Assembly (NCBI RefSeq): GCF_036898095.1
Contig: NC_090730.1
Location: 164,196,709 to 164,260,708, forward strand
Direction of reading: 5' to 3'
Origin: Palaemon carinicauda
Taxonomy: Eukaryota; Arthropoda; Malacostraca; Decapoda; Palaemonidae
Length of the DNA: 64,000 bases
The notes under the pieces were generated by a model. That model did no database searches and was not told the DNA's origin. It worked only from the letters and a program-made list of their open reading frames with translations. The translations under genes and the position numbers were made by a program. Below, in pieces: positions 45,898-57,916 of this stretch (the first letter of the stretch is position 1; each line of letters opens with the position of its first letter).

Positions 45898-48800
45898 GGA
45901 TGGAAGTGTCTGAGCTTGCAGACATCCACGGCTGGGACCTTCGCATGGAACCTCTCGGTCACCGCATCACGACGCTTCAAGATAGAGTTTGCCCACAAGT
46001 TCGAAACTTGGTGAACTAGAATCTCGATGGTGCACGTGCCCGAGAGGAGAAAAGTCTCCATGGCCTTCCTGGTGCTCTCCTTGGACAAGTCCTCGGATCG
46101 CAACAGGATGCCCAGAGACCCCAGCCAGACATCATGGCCTGCATGGCACACTTTGCGACTTTCTCCTGGCTCAAGATCTCTGTAGCCGAGAATGTCACCT
46201 GCCGGGCGGAGAGTTTCTCGAGAGAAATTCCCCTGGAGAGCTCTTCCACAGAATGGTGGAGAGGAAGAGCTAAACAAGACTCCCCCATGATCTCGAAGTA
46301 CCTCCTCTGCTGTACGCGAGGAGGTGGGAGGAGTTTGTTGCCGGCAGAGGAACGGCTGGAGGAGACGAGTTAGGAGAGCTGGCTCTCAACCTTGTCTCTG
46401 GCGCTCTTAACCCCCTGGGACCAGGGCGGAGGTTTTTGAGTGCCGTAGACTTGGTCCAGAGCCGTATCCTTGCATTCGCGAGGGGCGGTCTCCGGGACCT
46501 CGAACCTATTGAGTTGCCTCATCAGACTCAGGACCTGCCAGAAGACATACTCCGACTCATGCAGCTCTCCTCCTTGCGGACTGGCAGCAAAATCTCCTGT
46601 CCCCAGCTGCTCTACTTGGGGGGACACGTGGACGTTCTCCTGGGTTCTTGCTGGCTCTGGTCGAATCCGGGATGAAGACTTAGGCACGGTCTTCGAGTCC
46701 TTGGGCTCCCTCCTTGGAGAGATACAGGACTCCAGTAAAGAAGTCTGAGAGCTCCTCTCTGCTCCCACACGAGACGATTCTCCTACTCGAGGTGGGGTTC
46801 CTCCCATTGGTGCCGTGGGAGAATGTCTCACCTTGCTGGACTCTCCTGAGGACGGAAAGGCTTCATCCACAGGGGAAGGAGAAACCGTCTGAGGGGGGGA
46901 AGGGGCCTATCTGACGGACTTCTTGGGAGCCAGTTTAAACCTAGGAGAAGTCACCACAAAGTCCACTCCTCTCCTCCTCTTCAGTGGGGACGAGGCTGCC
47001 GTTGGTTTGAGGCCTAGATCAGCGAGGGCCGGCTTAACAGCCTGGACGACCGCTTTGATCAAAGACCCGAACCAAGGCTGACGGCTGACAGACTCTGTGT
47101 CAGCGACTCCCGCTGGAGGGAAGGGGATCGGGTGATCCTTAGGAGTGGAAACCACAAGGCCTGCCTGAAAATAAGAAGTGTGTTGCCTAGACCTCTCTGA
47201 AGATTCTTCCTCCTCCTGCAAGTGCGCTGCTCTGCGCTTACGGGGTGGAGATCGTGACGACGATGATCTGGAAGTACGCGCCGCTCCAGAGAACTCGCAA
47301 GGTTGCCCGTGCTGCGAAACCCAGCGGGAATCGCAGCTGGGGTCGCGCGATGGTAAAATCGCAGGTCAGTGCGCGGGCGAATGTTGGCACGCATGCGCGC
47401 GGAGATGAAAGCACGGGTGCGCGTGGGAGAGGAGGCGCGTGTGAGTGCGGGCGAGAGAGCGCGTGGGCGCGTAGGTGAAGGTGCGTGGGCGCGTAGGTGA
47501 AGGTGCGTGTGCGCGCGCGGTTGTAAGGGAGAGCGCTGGCGGCCGGGAGAATGACGGCGTGCAGGGGAGCAATGGCGCGTAGCCCGAGAAGGCGATCGAC
47601 TGCGCACGAGTTAGAGCGTGGGCGCATAGGAGACCTTCGGCGATCTGACATGTGGGCGCGCGGGAGATTGATGGCGCATAGTGGCATAGTCGGGAGCTAT
47701 CAGCTGGGACGCAGGACCAGAAGGTGAAGTGGCGCTTAAAGGCGAACGCTCGCGGGCTTGCACCGGAGACTTCTCATGGGCGCGCGGGCGCGCAGAGACT
47801 TGAACAGGTCTAGAAGAGCGCACAGGAGAATGTGCGCGATAGGCAAAGGCTGGCGCGTGAGCGGGGTCTGTGGGCGCGTAGGAGATCAACGGCGTTCGCA
47901 AAAGAACAGCCTCGTTGCCTGCACCCAGATCCAGAGATCGTGGGCGCGCGGGCGAACGTTGGCGCACATCAGGACCAGGACGCGCAGATGTGCGCTGGCG
48001 AGCAGGTGATCGTGGGCGCTCAGGAGTACGTGGGCGTGCAGGTGATCGTGGGCGCTCAGGACTACGTGGGCGTGCAGCAGGAACAAGGCGCGCAGATGTG
48101 CGCTGGCGTACAGGAAATCCCTGACGAGCGGGAGAGCGCTGGCGAGCAGGAGATCTACGGCAAGAAAATGTGGCTGCAGGAGATCGCTGGCGCGTAGAGT
48201 CCAAAGGGTTCACAGCAGGGGAGCGCTTGCGCGCTACTGTACTGCAAACGTGGGCGTGCAGGTAACACCTGGCGCTTAAGGGACTTGCTCTCAATGGGAT
48301 ATAAGCCCTTATGCCCCGAAGGGACCAGTGCCCGCCCGTTGGAAAACGGGGTGCGTTGGCGCCCGCAAACAGAGAAGGAAGGCTAGCAGGTCTGGCAGGC
48401 GTGGGAGATCGCGAACGATCAGCTGAGAGGTCTAGCAATGCGGCTGCAACGGTCTGCTCATGTCGAGGAGGCTCCTCTGCGGGGGACGTCGAAGACGAAG
48501 AACTCCCTTGTAAGGGAAAGGAAGGCCTCTACGGCGAAGAGGAGCTCGAGCCTTACGGCGAAGACGACCTTGAGGGGCAGCAACACCATCGTTGGTCCTT
48601 CGAAGAGGAGTCTCTGTCAGTGAACTCCCCCGAGGGAGAGAATCACCCGCAGGAGAGACCGTTGGACCCAGCTCCTCCCTCGAAGAATGTTCGGAGGGGG
48701 GATCTGAGCCTTCAGCAACATCCGCAACAACTGCAGGGGTTTGTCCCGACCCGTCGGAAGCCTCTGCCACAACAATGTCGACAATAGACAGAGGATCAAC

Positions 48801-49357
48801 CTCTGCTATTACTGGCGACTGTTTGACAGCTGCACCCAACTGGATCAGGTCAAACAGGGCTTCCCTGGAGGGCGAGCCCATAAGCCCCAAGGAAGGCCAA
48901 AGCTGCAAAAGATCATTGTTAGAAACAGTCATCAACATCAAAATCCTCCCATGGAGGTGGAAGGAGGAGGAGCTGCCTCGCTATGGGAGGCAACTCCCTC
49001 TCCTGAACCGCGAGGTTGGTCAACAACAGAAAGGCCTAAGCTACCACTCGACGGCCCCTCGCGAGAGACCGATCGAGTGGGAGCTTCGGAGGAGGTTTGG
49101 TCAACGGAAGAAGTGTCTTTGGAACCTTCCTTCTTCAAGGCAGCCCTTGAAGGAGAAAGGTCACGCTTAGACTTCTTCTTACATCGCCGGGAAAACCTCT
49201 CCCACTGGGAGGTAGACCACTCCCTGCACTCACTACAAGTTTTATCCCTATCACAACGTTAACCTCGGCAGTATGGACATAAGGAGTGAGGGTCGGTCTC
49301 GACCGCCGACATGAACGTTCCACAAGGGCGGTCTGGAAGTCCAGGGCACTTCCGCAT
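45614..49357 (-). pseudogene. DIRS D gag: Cys/His motif, R/P/S-rich domain, C-terminal domain
   Basis: Gag starts MRKCPGLPDRPC at 49357. The motif DPHSLCPYCRG-stop-RCDRDKTCSECREW follows; the TAA is at 49261-49259 and one base change (CAA) would give Gln. After a frame change near 48940 comes LQLWPSLGLMGSPSREALFD, then a long low-complexity domain (about 48440-47240) of RSPARPRSPERP-like repeats. The C-terminal part has KRRRGVDFVV, KSLFEPKDVERTAERWR and the basic tail GGKNPRGSGRGRKR ending at 45614. The family role is nucleic-acid binding and particle formation. Frames shift at several points. Confidence 0.8.
47240..48300. repeat. GGGCGC-rich degenerate minisatellite in DIRS D gag
   Basis: On the plus strand gtgggcgc, ggcgcgcag and gcgctggcgagcagg recur with roughly 12-30 bp spacing. 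An approximate repeat of tgatcgtgggcgctcaggag and tacgtgggcgtgcagg is seen at 48000-48080. On the minus strand this encodes the RSPARP-type domain. Confidence 0.8.
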
Positions 49358-49646
49358 GATGAGGCCAACTTCCAAGCACACAAGCTGTAAGAATAAGGAA
49401 ACAAATTAAGGCTGTCAAAAATGCGAGGTTGAGACAGACAGGTCTGATCAACACCCGAGCCAAAAGTGAAGTGAATCAGTTCACCAGTGTGTGAGGGGGG
49501 AGGGGTAGCTAGCTACAGTACCCCCTCGATAACTAGCGAGAAGGTAGTTAACCCTTGTTAAAAATCTAATGGCTCGTCATTTCAGCTACACCGAAAGTAA
49601 TACCCCATGTAAATAGCGTGGTTTGTATTTCGGTTACAGAACAAAT

Positions 49647-51782
49647 AATTTTTGTCATATATGAGGGCAGTGTTAGTGTTAATATTTACCAAAACAACTC
49701 CATATGTTATGGAATACTGTATAGTACTGTACTGTACTTCCAAATAAAAAACAATTGTCTTAGAATACAATGCAATTCACCTTAGTCTCATTAGCAAATA
49801 TTATACAGCCTGTAAACAAAACTGCAATTTCTGGTTTATGACATATTAAAACTGTATTATCACCAACAATAGTTTTCATTCTCGTAAGAAAAGGAGGTTA
49901 CAACATTTATCAGCCTACATTGGGCTACCAGTACATTTTAAATCTACATAAATCCAAATAAGATTAATCATTGACAAAATAGAAATGTAACCAACGGTAG
50001 GTAATTCCCATTTCCTTTCTACAGACCTGAATAGTATATTTTAAATATATTTTGAATTTCAATTCTAATATGTTTGTAAATTATCATTAATTAGATCCGT
50101 CTTTGTCCAAATAGAACAAATGGGGTCTGATAAGGTCTGTGTTTGTTAGGAGTCTTTAAAACTTGAAAAACACGGGTTTCTGACAGTCATAATTATAAAA
50201 ATATTTCAAAACGCACAATAATACAGGTAGTGTGCAGGAGGTCGGGCCACTAATTTTTTGTCTACCAAAATACTCTCCTACTCGGCTATTTAATTGCGAG
50301 CGTAGCAAGCCCCGACAGAGCGAAGACCAGTAAGTGAATGGTTAGCGTTCGTTTGTTAACAAACAAACTTGTAGATACAATGTGACAACAATAGGAAGGA
50401 TTCTCGTTTTCTATGCAAGCAGCTAGCCCGGTGACACAATATTCAATACTCGTAATCACAGTTCCTTTCTCCAGACCTGAATTGACAATTTTAAACAACA
50501 TATTTTGAATTCCAATATGTTCGTAGATTATCATCAATTGGATACATCTGCAAAATTATAGTTACAGACGGAACAATATTTTAAACAGAAAAAATAGTTT
50601 TTCCTGTAGCAAATAAGGTGCTTTCAGTGAATTTGACCATTTCATCAGCAAATAAACCTAAAACCCGTTAGACCTTCTAAGAACGGGGATATCTTTTAGA
50701 AATCTAATGGTTTATGCTCCGCTGTGAGCTACCTTCGCTCGCAGAAAAAAAAAACTTCAAGCTCCTATGTACTCGCAAGCGGTACATGCTGAGCTGCGCT
50801 CGCTAACCCAATTGATTATTATTTCTTGGATAGTTAAGTCTTTACATGCAGTGGAAATGTGTCATTTTTGAAAAAACTAACGTTTTTCTATGTGAAACGC
50901 CTGTCTTTCTGTAGATAAGTTTTTCCCGTCCGTAACTGTAATAATACGGTTTCATTGTAGTGTATTACAGGGCAATGTAACCTAGGAAAACAACTACTTT
51001 TTCTTATAGAAAAAAATACGCTCTCTTCGAAAATGACACTCGTTCCCGTCGCAAATGAATAGTTTCAGAAATATATATACATCTGTATCCTCCGATAATG
51101 GGGGACCCCCAGTGGGAACTCGGGGTTTTGGGTGGGGAAAACATACTGGGGAATCGATATATAAAATGTTATTTTGTGACCTGTCATACTACTAGGCTAG
51201 GTTAGGTGGGTTTGTTAGGTTCTGTGCCCTTTTTGTAACTTTTTATAAATTGAGTAAAACTTATATGTAGAAATTATTTAAAATACGTATGGAAATATCT
51301 ATCATTACTATCATTAGTAATGTCATCGTGCCGTTGGTAACTCTGTGTACCATACGTCAACGTTGGTAACACTGTGTATTATTGGTAACGTTGCTAATGT
51401 TATCGTTCGCAGTACATTCGTAAGCAAAGTGACACCGTGCAACTCAAAGTTAGCCGAATTGGTTGATCTGTTTGTTTCCGATTGAAATGAACATCAAATT
51501 CGGTTAATTTACGTTATTTAATATAGGAAAACATATATTTTCTGTTCGAAATCTCACCCTGTAATACAATCCAAAATTACCAATAATACTAACAAATGAG
51601 GCCTGATAAGGCTATCAGAATTAAATTTGAGGTATTGGTGCATAAGAGGACAATAATAGTTAGGAAAAATACAGGTTTCGGTCTCTTATCATCATAAAAA
51701 TCATTCAAAACACCAACCAATACAACAGGAACATCTCATATTTGCCCCCAAAAAGAGGATTAACAGTTAGTTAAGTAATTTT
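49647..51782. other. RTRAF intron 1 sequence with one diverged repeat unit
   Basis: AT-rich sequence. A diverged single unit of the 293-bp tandem repeat is seen at about 50812-50960 (ttgattattatttcttggat, cccgtccgtaactgtaataa). Nothing else is recognised. Confidence 0.55.
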
Positions 51783-52505
51783 ACCATTATGTGGGGGGTA
51801 GTCTAAGCCCTTAACTGCAAGGTACATAGAAAACTTACAGGAAGCTTAAATTGAAGACATAAATTAAAAACATACTATATAACTGTAAAATTGCATAAAA
51901 AAGCTTCTATTGTAAAAGCCAAAATTGCGAGAGAAATCCCGTTGATTATTCATTCTTGGATAAGTAAGTTTTTACTTGCAGTAAAAGTGTCATTTTCGAG
52001 GAAAACGAAAATTTTTCTACAGGAAGCACCTGTCTTTTGTATGAAAAACTTCTTCCGTCCGTAACTACAATAAAACCATTATATGAGGGAAGCCTAAAGC
52101 CCTTAACTGCAAGATACATATAAAACTTACTAGAAGCTTAAATTGAAGACATACAATAAAACAATACTTTATATTTGTAAAATTGCATGAAAAAGCTTCT
52201 ATTGTAAAAGACAAACTTGCGAGCTAAACTCCGTTGATTATTAATTCTTGGACGAGTAAGTTTTTACTTGCAGTAAAAGTGTCATTTTCGAGGAAAACGA
52301 AAATTTTTCTACAGGAAGCACTTGTCTTTTGTATGAAAAACTACTTCCGTCCGTAACTACAATAAAACCATTATATGAGGGAAGCCTAAAGCCCTTAACT
52401 GCAAGATACATATAAAACTTACTGTAAGCTTAAATTGAAGACATACATTAAAAACAATACTATATAATTGTAAAATTGCATGAAAAAGCTTCTATTATAA
52501 AAGCT
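51783..52505. repeat. 293-bp tandem repeat, about 2.5 copies
   Basis: accattat...agcccttaactgcaag starts copies at 51783, 52075 and 52368. Other shared blocks are tagtaagtttttacttgcag-like, ttttcgaggaaaacgaaaat and cttccgtccgtaactacaat. It ends about 100 bases from the exon 1 donor of RTRAF. Confidence 0.93.
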
Positions 52506-52606
52506 AAAATAGTGAAATAAAGTACGTAGGTTAAGTAACTTCGCCTAGCCTAGGCTAGGCTCTGCAACACGGCGGTGTCACTATCCCTTATAATAAAATA
52601 ACTCAC

Positions 52607-52667
52607 CATTCACATTAAAAGTATCCGGGTTCATGTAATCCAAAGCCAGCAGCTTTCGTCGAAACAT
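52607..52667 (-). CDS. RTRAF: RTRAF exon 1 (start codon and N-terminus)
   Basis: The exon encodes MFRRKLLALDYMNPDTFNVN and then one base of the next codon. The N-terminus matches the family, whose human member begins MFRRKLTALDYHNP. The donor is G|GTGAGT on the minus strand (52606-52601). The split codon is completed by AT from exon 2 to give Asp. No other in-frame ATG is needed. The exon lies between two tandem arrays, one in the intron (51783-52505) and one upstream (from 52801). Confidence 0.95.
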
Positions 52668-52800
52668 GTCAAATTTCTTGAATTAATATTCTAATTTCGA
52701 TATAATAACTTGAATTAACTTCACGTTAGGCAACCTCCGATACCGACAACGCCGTGATGAACCATTTGGCAGATGTGGTTTGTCCAGTTCCACCTTACAC
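52668..52800 (-). promoter_or_regulatory. Presumed RTRAF 5' UTR and proximal promoter
   Basis: Only about 130 bases of non-repetitive sequence separate the RTRAF start codon from the satellite array. No TATA box at a convincing distance is visible. The region includes a small GC-richer segment (ccgacaacgccgtgatgaac). The promoter role is inferred from position only; an additional upstream non-coding exon is possible. Confidence 0.4.
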
Positions 52801-53485
52801 AATGTGATTTAAAACTAGTCTCGTTTCTCTTTTTTATTTAAGTTATTTATTACAAATTTACACATTTAATTTTATCCATTTCATATTTTTTGTATAATTC
52901 GAAAAAATATTATTATTTCTTAGAAGTTCTTCATAATTCTAACAGAATAGAACTGACTCTAATGTGATTTAAACCTAGTCTCGTTTCTCTTTTTTATTTC
53001 TGTTATTTATTACAAATTTACACATTTAATTTTATTCATTTAACATTTTTTGTATAATTCGAAAAAAAAATTATTATTTCTTAGAAGTTCTTCATAATTC
53101 TAACAGAATAAGACTCTAATGTGAGAAAAGCCTTACACAATGTGTAATAAAACTAGTCTAGTTTCTCTTTTTATTTCTGTTATTTATTACAAATTTACAC
53201 ATTTAATTTTATTCATTTAAAGCTTTTTGTATAATTCAAAGAAAATATTAATATTTCTTAGAAGTTCTTCATAATTCTAACAGAATAGAACTGACTAATG
53301 TGAGTAAAGCCTTCACACAATGTGAATTAAAACCAGTCTTTTCTTTTTATTTCCGTTATTTATTAGAAATTTACACATTTAATTTTATTCATTTCAAATT
53401 TTTTGTATAATTCGAAAAAAATATTATTATTTCTTAGAAGTTTTTCATAATTCTAACAGAATAGAACTGACTCTAATGTGTATTA
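52801..53485. repeat. Satellite array, 160-180 bp unit, block 1 (4 copies)
   Basis: Each unit contains actagtctcgtttctctttt, ttatttattacaaatttaca, ttttttgtataattcgaaaa, ttcttagaagttcttcataa and ctaacagaatagaactgact. Unit starts are near 52801, 52961, 53118 and 53298. Confidence 0.95.
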
Positions 53486-55290
53486 AGACTGTGGAGAATT
53501 TTTTAACGGTTACGTTCTGAGTGGGAACTTAGTCCGGGAAAGTCTCCTTATAACAGTTACACAAAGTTCAACAGGGGAGGATAGGAGCACTTACTCTCGG
53601 GGCACAAACACCCTGCTAATACTTTACTGTCACAATTCACAAACCAACACTCTACATACAAAAGGGGGAAATTTTACTGTCCAGAGGCCTAAGCACTCCA
53701 CACGATTTGAAATAATTTATGGCCTACTCTAGCTTTGTCAGGTCTATAGTCATTTCATTCTCAGGCTCTGTTCCGGCTCCGTCCCAGCTACCCCAATGAA
53801 ATGCTGGACAGTTATTTTACGTTAATGTAAGGTAGACAAAATCCAAAATGGGAGCAGTGATGTAAAGTAGTTTAAAAGTTTAAAGATAAGGATCTTTACC
53901 TTCGAAGCAAATATATTAATGCAAAGTTCCTCGCTATTACCACCTATAGACTTACTTAGGTTTTCTCTTTAAATATTGGGTACTTTGTCCCGTGATCAAC
54001 TATTCATTTCACACATTAAAATAAATAAGGGAGCAAAAATACTAAAGAGGTTTAATTAACCTAATATTGATTTATTTCACAAATTTACATGAAAGAAACG
54101 GACATCTTAACAAAGGCAAAAAATGGTATAAAAAGAAAGCAATTCAAAATGATGAAAATTAGTTAGTTAGACACGTGGTCTGCAACAATCAAAATCAAAA
54201 TGGGGTCTGGCACGTGGCCCACGTGACCCAGAGACTATGCTAGTCTCAAACGGCAAAAAATTGTATAGAAAAAATATATACACACAATCCCACCGCACAC
54301 AGTCCGAATAGTGTAATTAGCCAGGTACCCTATCAAGTTAAAATTAGTCTAAGCTAATAAAAAATGGGGGAAAACTAAATGGCCATTGATGTAGTACCTG
54401 CACTCCTTTGAAGTTTAGTCCTATGCCCGAGATAGCTGTTGACCTGGTTGTTGCACTAATTGGCACGCTGCACTCTTGCCTGGCTCACCCCAAGAATTCT
54501 CACTGTGGCTGCAACTAGGTACACCAGGGACCTCTTCTCAATCTCTCCGACCGGCAGCAACAGGACTCGTTGGTGAGACACGTTTTGGAAGAGAGAATGG
54601 GGTGAGCCAGAATTGGCCGGGTTCAATGACCAGGCAGGTCAGCAGGCCAGGGCAGCTCCTCGTAGAATGTGGTCGACACTACGGTCCAAGAGATCACCTG
54701 GCTTCACCTTGCCAAACAAGTGATGGTCATGATGCGCATGGTAATCCATTTGGGTTGCCATATCGGGACTTAAGGACAGGGCAATATATTGTTGAAAGGA
54801 GTGCAGAGGAGGCAGGATTTTGTACTAAATACTCAGATAAATCTTGCTGCTCTGAGGGAGGTTATATATACAATAATCCTACCTATTCTGGCTTGCTAAA
54901 AATTAATATTTAAAATGATTAATTAGCAATGGACTGGTACGATGGGCATACATCTTAAAATTAACAAACCTTAATTGGTATTGAGAAATATAAGATGCAT
55001 TAATTCAGCAGTATTGAAATTTGTATAAAAATGCAATTTAGGAATTTAATCTCGACCCACGTAGCTTAAGGAAAGAACCAACATACGCCGTGGTTACACT
55101 AAGGCCCTCTATCGTGCGTATCTACGCTGTGACGTCACGAGCATGGCGTGCGCCACTGTCAACAAGTTTAGGTTAGTCCTCCCTATATTTCGTTAAAGAA
55201 AACTAGATGTAGGAGAGAATGTTTAAGGGGTAGCTATAGTATTAGTAGGAGAGAGCTAAAAATACGATTAAAAGAAGAGTGAAGAAAATT
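53486..55290. other. 1.8-kb sequence interrupting the satellite, unidentified
   Basis: It divides two blocks of the same satellite. It is less AT-rich in parts (53500-53800, 54180-54900) and holds a plus-strand frame of 145 codons at 54476-54913 with no recognised motif. Clear terminal repeats or a target duplication were not found. An inserted, unclassified element is the likely explanation. Confidence 0.45.
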
Positions 55291-56515
55291 CTTCACAAAG
55301 ACTAGTCTCGTTTCTCTTTTTATTTCTGTTATTTATTACAAATTTACACATTTAATTTTATTCATTTAAAGCTTTTTGTATAATTCAAAGAAAATATTAA
55401 TATTTCTTAGAAGTTCTTCATAATTCTAACAGAATAAGACTCTAATGTGAGAAAAGCCTTACACAATGTGAATTAAAACTAGTCTCGTTTCTCTTTTTAT
55501 TTCTGTTATTTATTACAAATTTACACATTTAATTTTATTCATTTAAAATTTTTTGTATTATTCGAAAAAATATTATTATTTCTTAGAAGTTTTTCATAAT
55601 TCTAACAGAATAGAACTGACTCTAATGTGAGAAAAGTCTTACACAATGTGATTTAAAACTAGTCTCGTTTCTCTTTTTATTTCTGTTATTTATTAGAAAT
55701 TTGCGCATTTAATTTTATTCATTTAAAAATTTTTTGTATAATTCGAAAAAAATATTATTATTTCTTAGAAGTTCTTCATAATTCTAACAGAATAGAACTG
55801 ACTCTAATGTGAGAAAAGCCTTACACAATGTGAATTAAAACTAGTCTCGTTTCTCTTTTTATTTCTGTTATTTATTACAAATTTACACATTTAATTTTAT
55901 TCATTTAAAATTTTTTGTATCATTCGAAAAAAATATTATTATTTCTTAGAAGTTCTTCATAATTCTAACAGAATATAACTGACTCTAATGTGAGAAAAGC
56001 CTAGTCTCGTTTCTCTTTTTGTTTCTGTTATTTATTACAAATTTACACATTTAATTTAATTCATTTAAACTTTTTTGTATAATTCGAAAAAAAATATTAT
56101 TATTTCTTAGAAGTTCTTCATAATTCTAACAGAATAGAACTGACTCTACTGTGAGAAAAGCCTTACACAATGTGAATTAAAACTAGTCTCGTTTCTCTTT
56201 TTATTTCTGTTATTTATTACAAATTTACACATTAAATTTTATCCATTTCAAATTTTTTTGTATAATTCGAAAAAAATATTATTATTTCTTAGAAGTTCTT
56301 CATAATTCTAACAGAATAGAACTGACTCTAATGTGAGAAAAGCCTTACACAATGTGAATTAAAACCAGTCTCTTTTCTTTTTTTATTTCCGTTATTACAA
56401 AAATTTAATTTGATTAATTTAATAAAAATATTATAATTCAAGAAAATTATAATTATTTCTTAGAAGTTCTTCATAATCTTAACCGAATAGAACTGACTCT
56501 AATATGAGAAGTGCA
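55291..56515. repeat. Satellite array, 160-182 bp unit, block 2 (7 copies)
   Basis: This is the same unit as block 1. agtctcgtttctc-type starts occur near 55304, 55480, 55661, 55843, 56003, 56186 and 56368. Most units end with gtgagaaaagccttacacaa and tgtgaattaaaa. The last unit decays into AT-rich sequence. Confidence 0.95.
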
Positions 56516-57418
56516 CAACTTCCACAATTATTCATTCATTTTAAACAATTTATCCCTCTAATGGGAATGATAACTATATGGTTATGTACATTTATTAATT
56601 TAACAGTTTTTGTATAATTCGAAAAAATTATTACTATTTCTCAGGATAATTTTAGCATAATAAAACGGACTCTTTTGTGAGAAAAGCATTATTTCCAAAA
56701 TTATTTATCAAATTTCAACATGTTATTCCTCAAATGGGAATGATAACTATATTATATATTTATTTTCTTAGTCACTAATATGGAATTATCTAATATAAAT
56801 AATTCATTTTAAAATAAACCTTTCATAAATGAAAAATACTAATAAACATTACTAATTTTTGCACTCACAATGTCTGGGGTGGATTTATAGGATTCACAGG
56901 TAAACAACAATGCAGCAAGAATATACTATTATTATTCTAATAATACTATATATATAAAATTAAATGTATAGGGAAATTATCTATTACACACCAACTGGTA
57001 GACTTATTAAGCTGTAGGCAATACACTTGTAAAACGTGTACAAAGGTGTACATTGAAAACTGCCATTGTGCAAGAAATCTATAAAAAAAAAGTAACAGTT
57101 ATTGATATACATTTTATCATCATCGAAAATGTACAAACAATCACATAATAAATAAAAATATCATTTAGTTGTGAAACAGTCTTCCAATGAATAGAATCTT
57201 CGTATTTATAAGTAAAAAAATAAATAAAAATAAGACAAAGAAAGGCATTAGTTTAAAAAGGAACTATACGGGAATAAACAAATACATATCGGCTAAATAA
57301 ATAACTTGTTAATAATGTAGCGTTTGTGACGTGTGAAAAATTCTCATCTAAATTCTACATTGGGAACAATAACAATATAATCAGCTGTCCAAGTAATGTT
57401 GACACCGTATTTAGATAA

Positions 57419-57420
<2 letters not shown>
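56516..57420. other. Very AT-rich sequence with decayed satellite at its start
   Basis: Two weak satellite-like units (ttttgtataattcgaaaaaa near 56607) fade out by 56750. Nothing else is recognised. Confidence 0.5.

Positions 57421-57489
<69 letters not shown>
57421..57489. repeat. (AG)n microsatellite
   Basis: About 69 bases of pure AG repeat. Confidence 0.98.
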
Positions 57490-57491
<2 letters not shown>

Positions 57492-57827
57492 TAATCCTAC
57501 TACGGTGACAGCGGGTGGTGAAACCTGGGCATTATAAACCTTGAAGGTAACACAGTGGTTTGGGGTCTAAATAGATTGTTCCTCAAGGATGATGACCGCT
57601 TAGAAAAGGATTGTGGATCACTTGTTGGTATAACTGCAACCCTTAAACGCTAGCAAGAATCTACAGAAGTAACCATGTTTTCATATCCTGTAGGATGCTA
57701 GGAAAAGATGATAACATCTTTATCACTACATAGTTTGCAGGATACTGAAATGACCAGAGGCATGGGATTCGTATCCCAATACCATGTAGTGATATATGGG
57801 AAACAATGGGGAGTAAAATATGAAAGT

Positions 57828-57830
<3 letters not shown>

Positions 57831-57915
<85 letters not shown>
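57831..57915. repeat. (TC)n microsatellite
   Basis: About 85 bases of pure TC repeat, complementary to the AG tract 340 bases to the left. Confidence 0.98.

Positions 57916-57916
<1 letters not shown>

Larger units (their letters stand above)
41828..49646 (-). mobile_element. DIRS copy D, 7.8 kb, most complete copy, in RTRAF intron 1
   Basis: The left end is tgacaaattcggagataatt and the right end is cggttacagaacaaa. The terminal repeats (41870-42040 versus 49450-49620) are similar but differ at roughly one base in ten. The internal complementary region at 42100-42180 joins ctccgaatttgtca to tttgttccgtaacc. Minus-strand coding is gag with a Cys/His start and a long Arg/Pro/Ser domain, then RT with intact YLDD, RNase H and tyrosine recombinase with all catalytic motifs recognisable. 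At least six inactivating lesions are visible. Confidence 0.95.
7589..52667 (-). other. RTRAF: RTRAF (C14orf166/hCLE) gene, five coding exons over 45 kb
   Basis: This is the only host gene recognised. The joined exons are 61, 225, 117, 140 and 204 bases, 747 in total, encoding 248 residues plus stop. The protein starts MFRRKLLALDY, carries IVWLEDQKIRHYKIEDRG and DWLLGLSVRFEYGDN in exon 2, and ends NPKTDTKLGKVGR; these blocks match the RTRAF family in order. Known role in animals: RTRAF is a small nuclear and cytoplasmic protein of the RTCB/DDX1 tRNA-ligase complex, also linked to RNA polymerase II and RNA transport. Introns 1-3 are phase 1 and intron 4 phase 0. Intron sizes are about 30.6 kb, 151 bp, 8.9 kb and 4.65 kb. 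Introns 1 and 3 hold five DIRS elements, all on the coding strand of the gene. Identification is very secure; transcript ends are not visible. Confidence 0.96.

Noticed and set aside
47059..48438. Long Arg/Pro/Ser/Ala-rich frames as host genes
   Set aside because: They are alternative frames of one GC-rich minisatellite inside the gag region of DIRS D.
54476..54913. 145-codon host gene
   Set aside because: No recognised motif, no splice context and no homology that I can see; it lies in an inserted segment.
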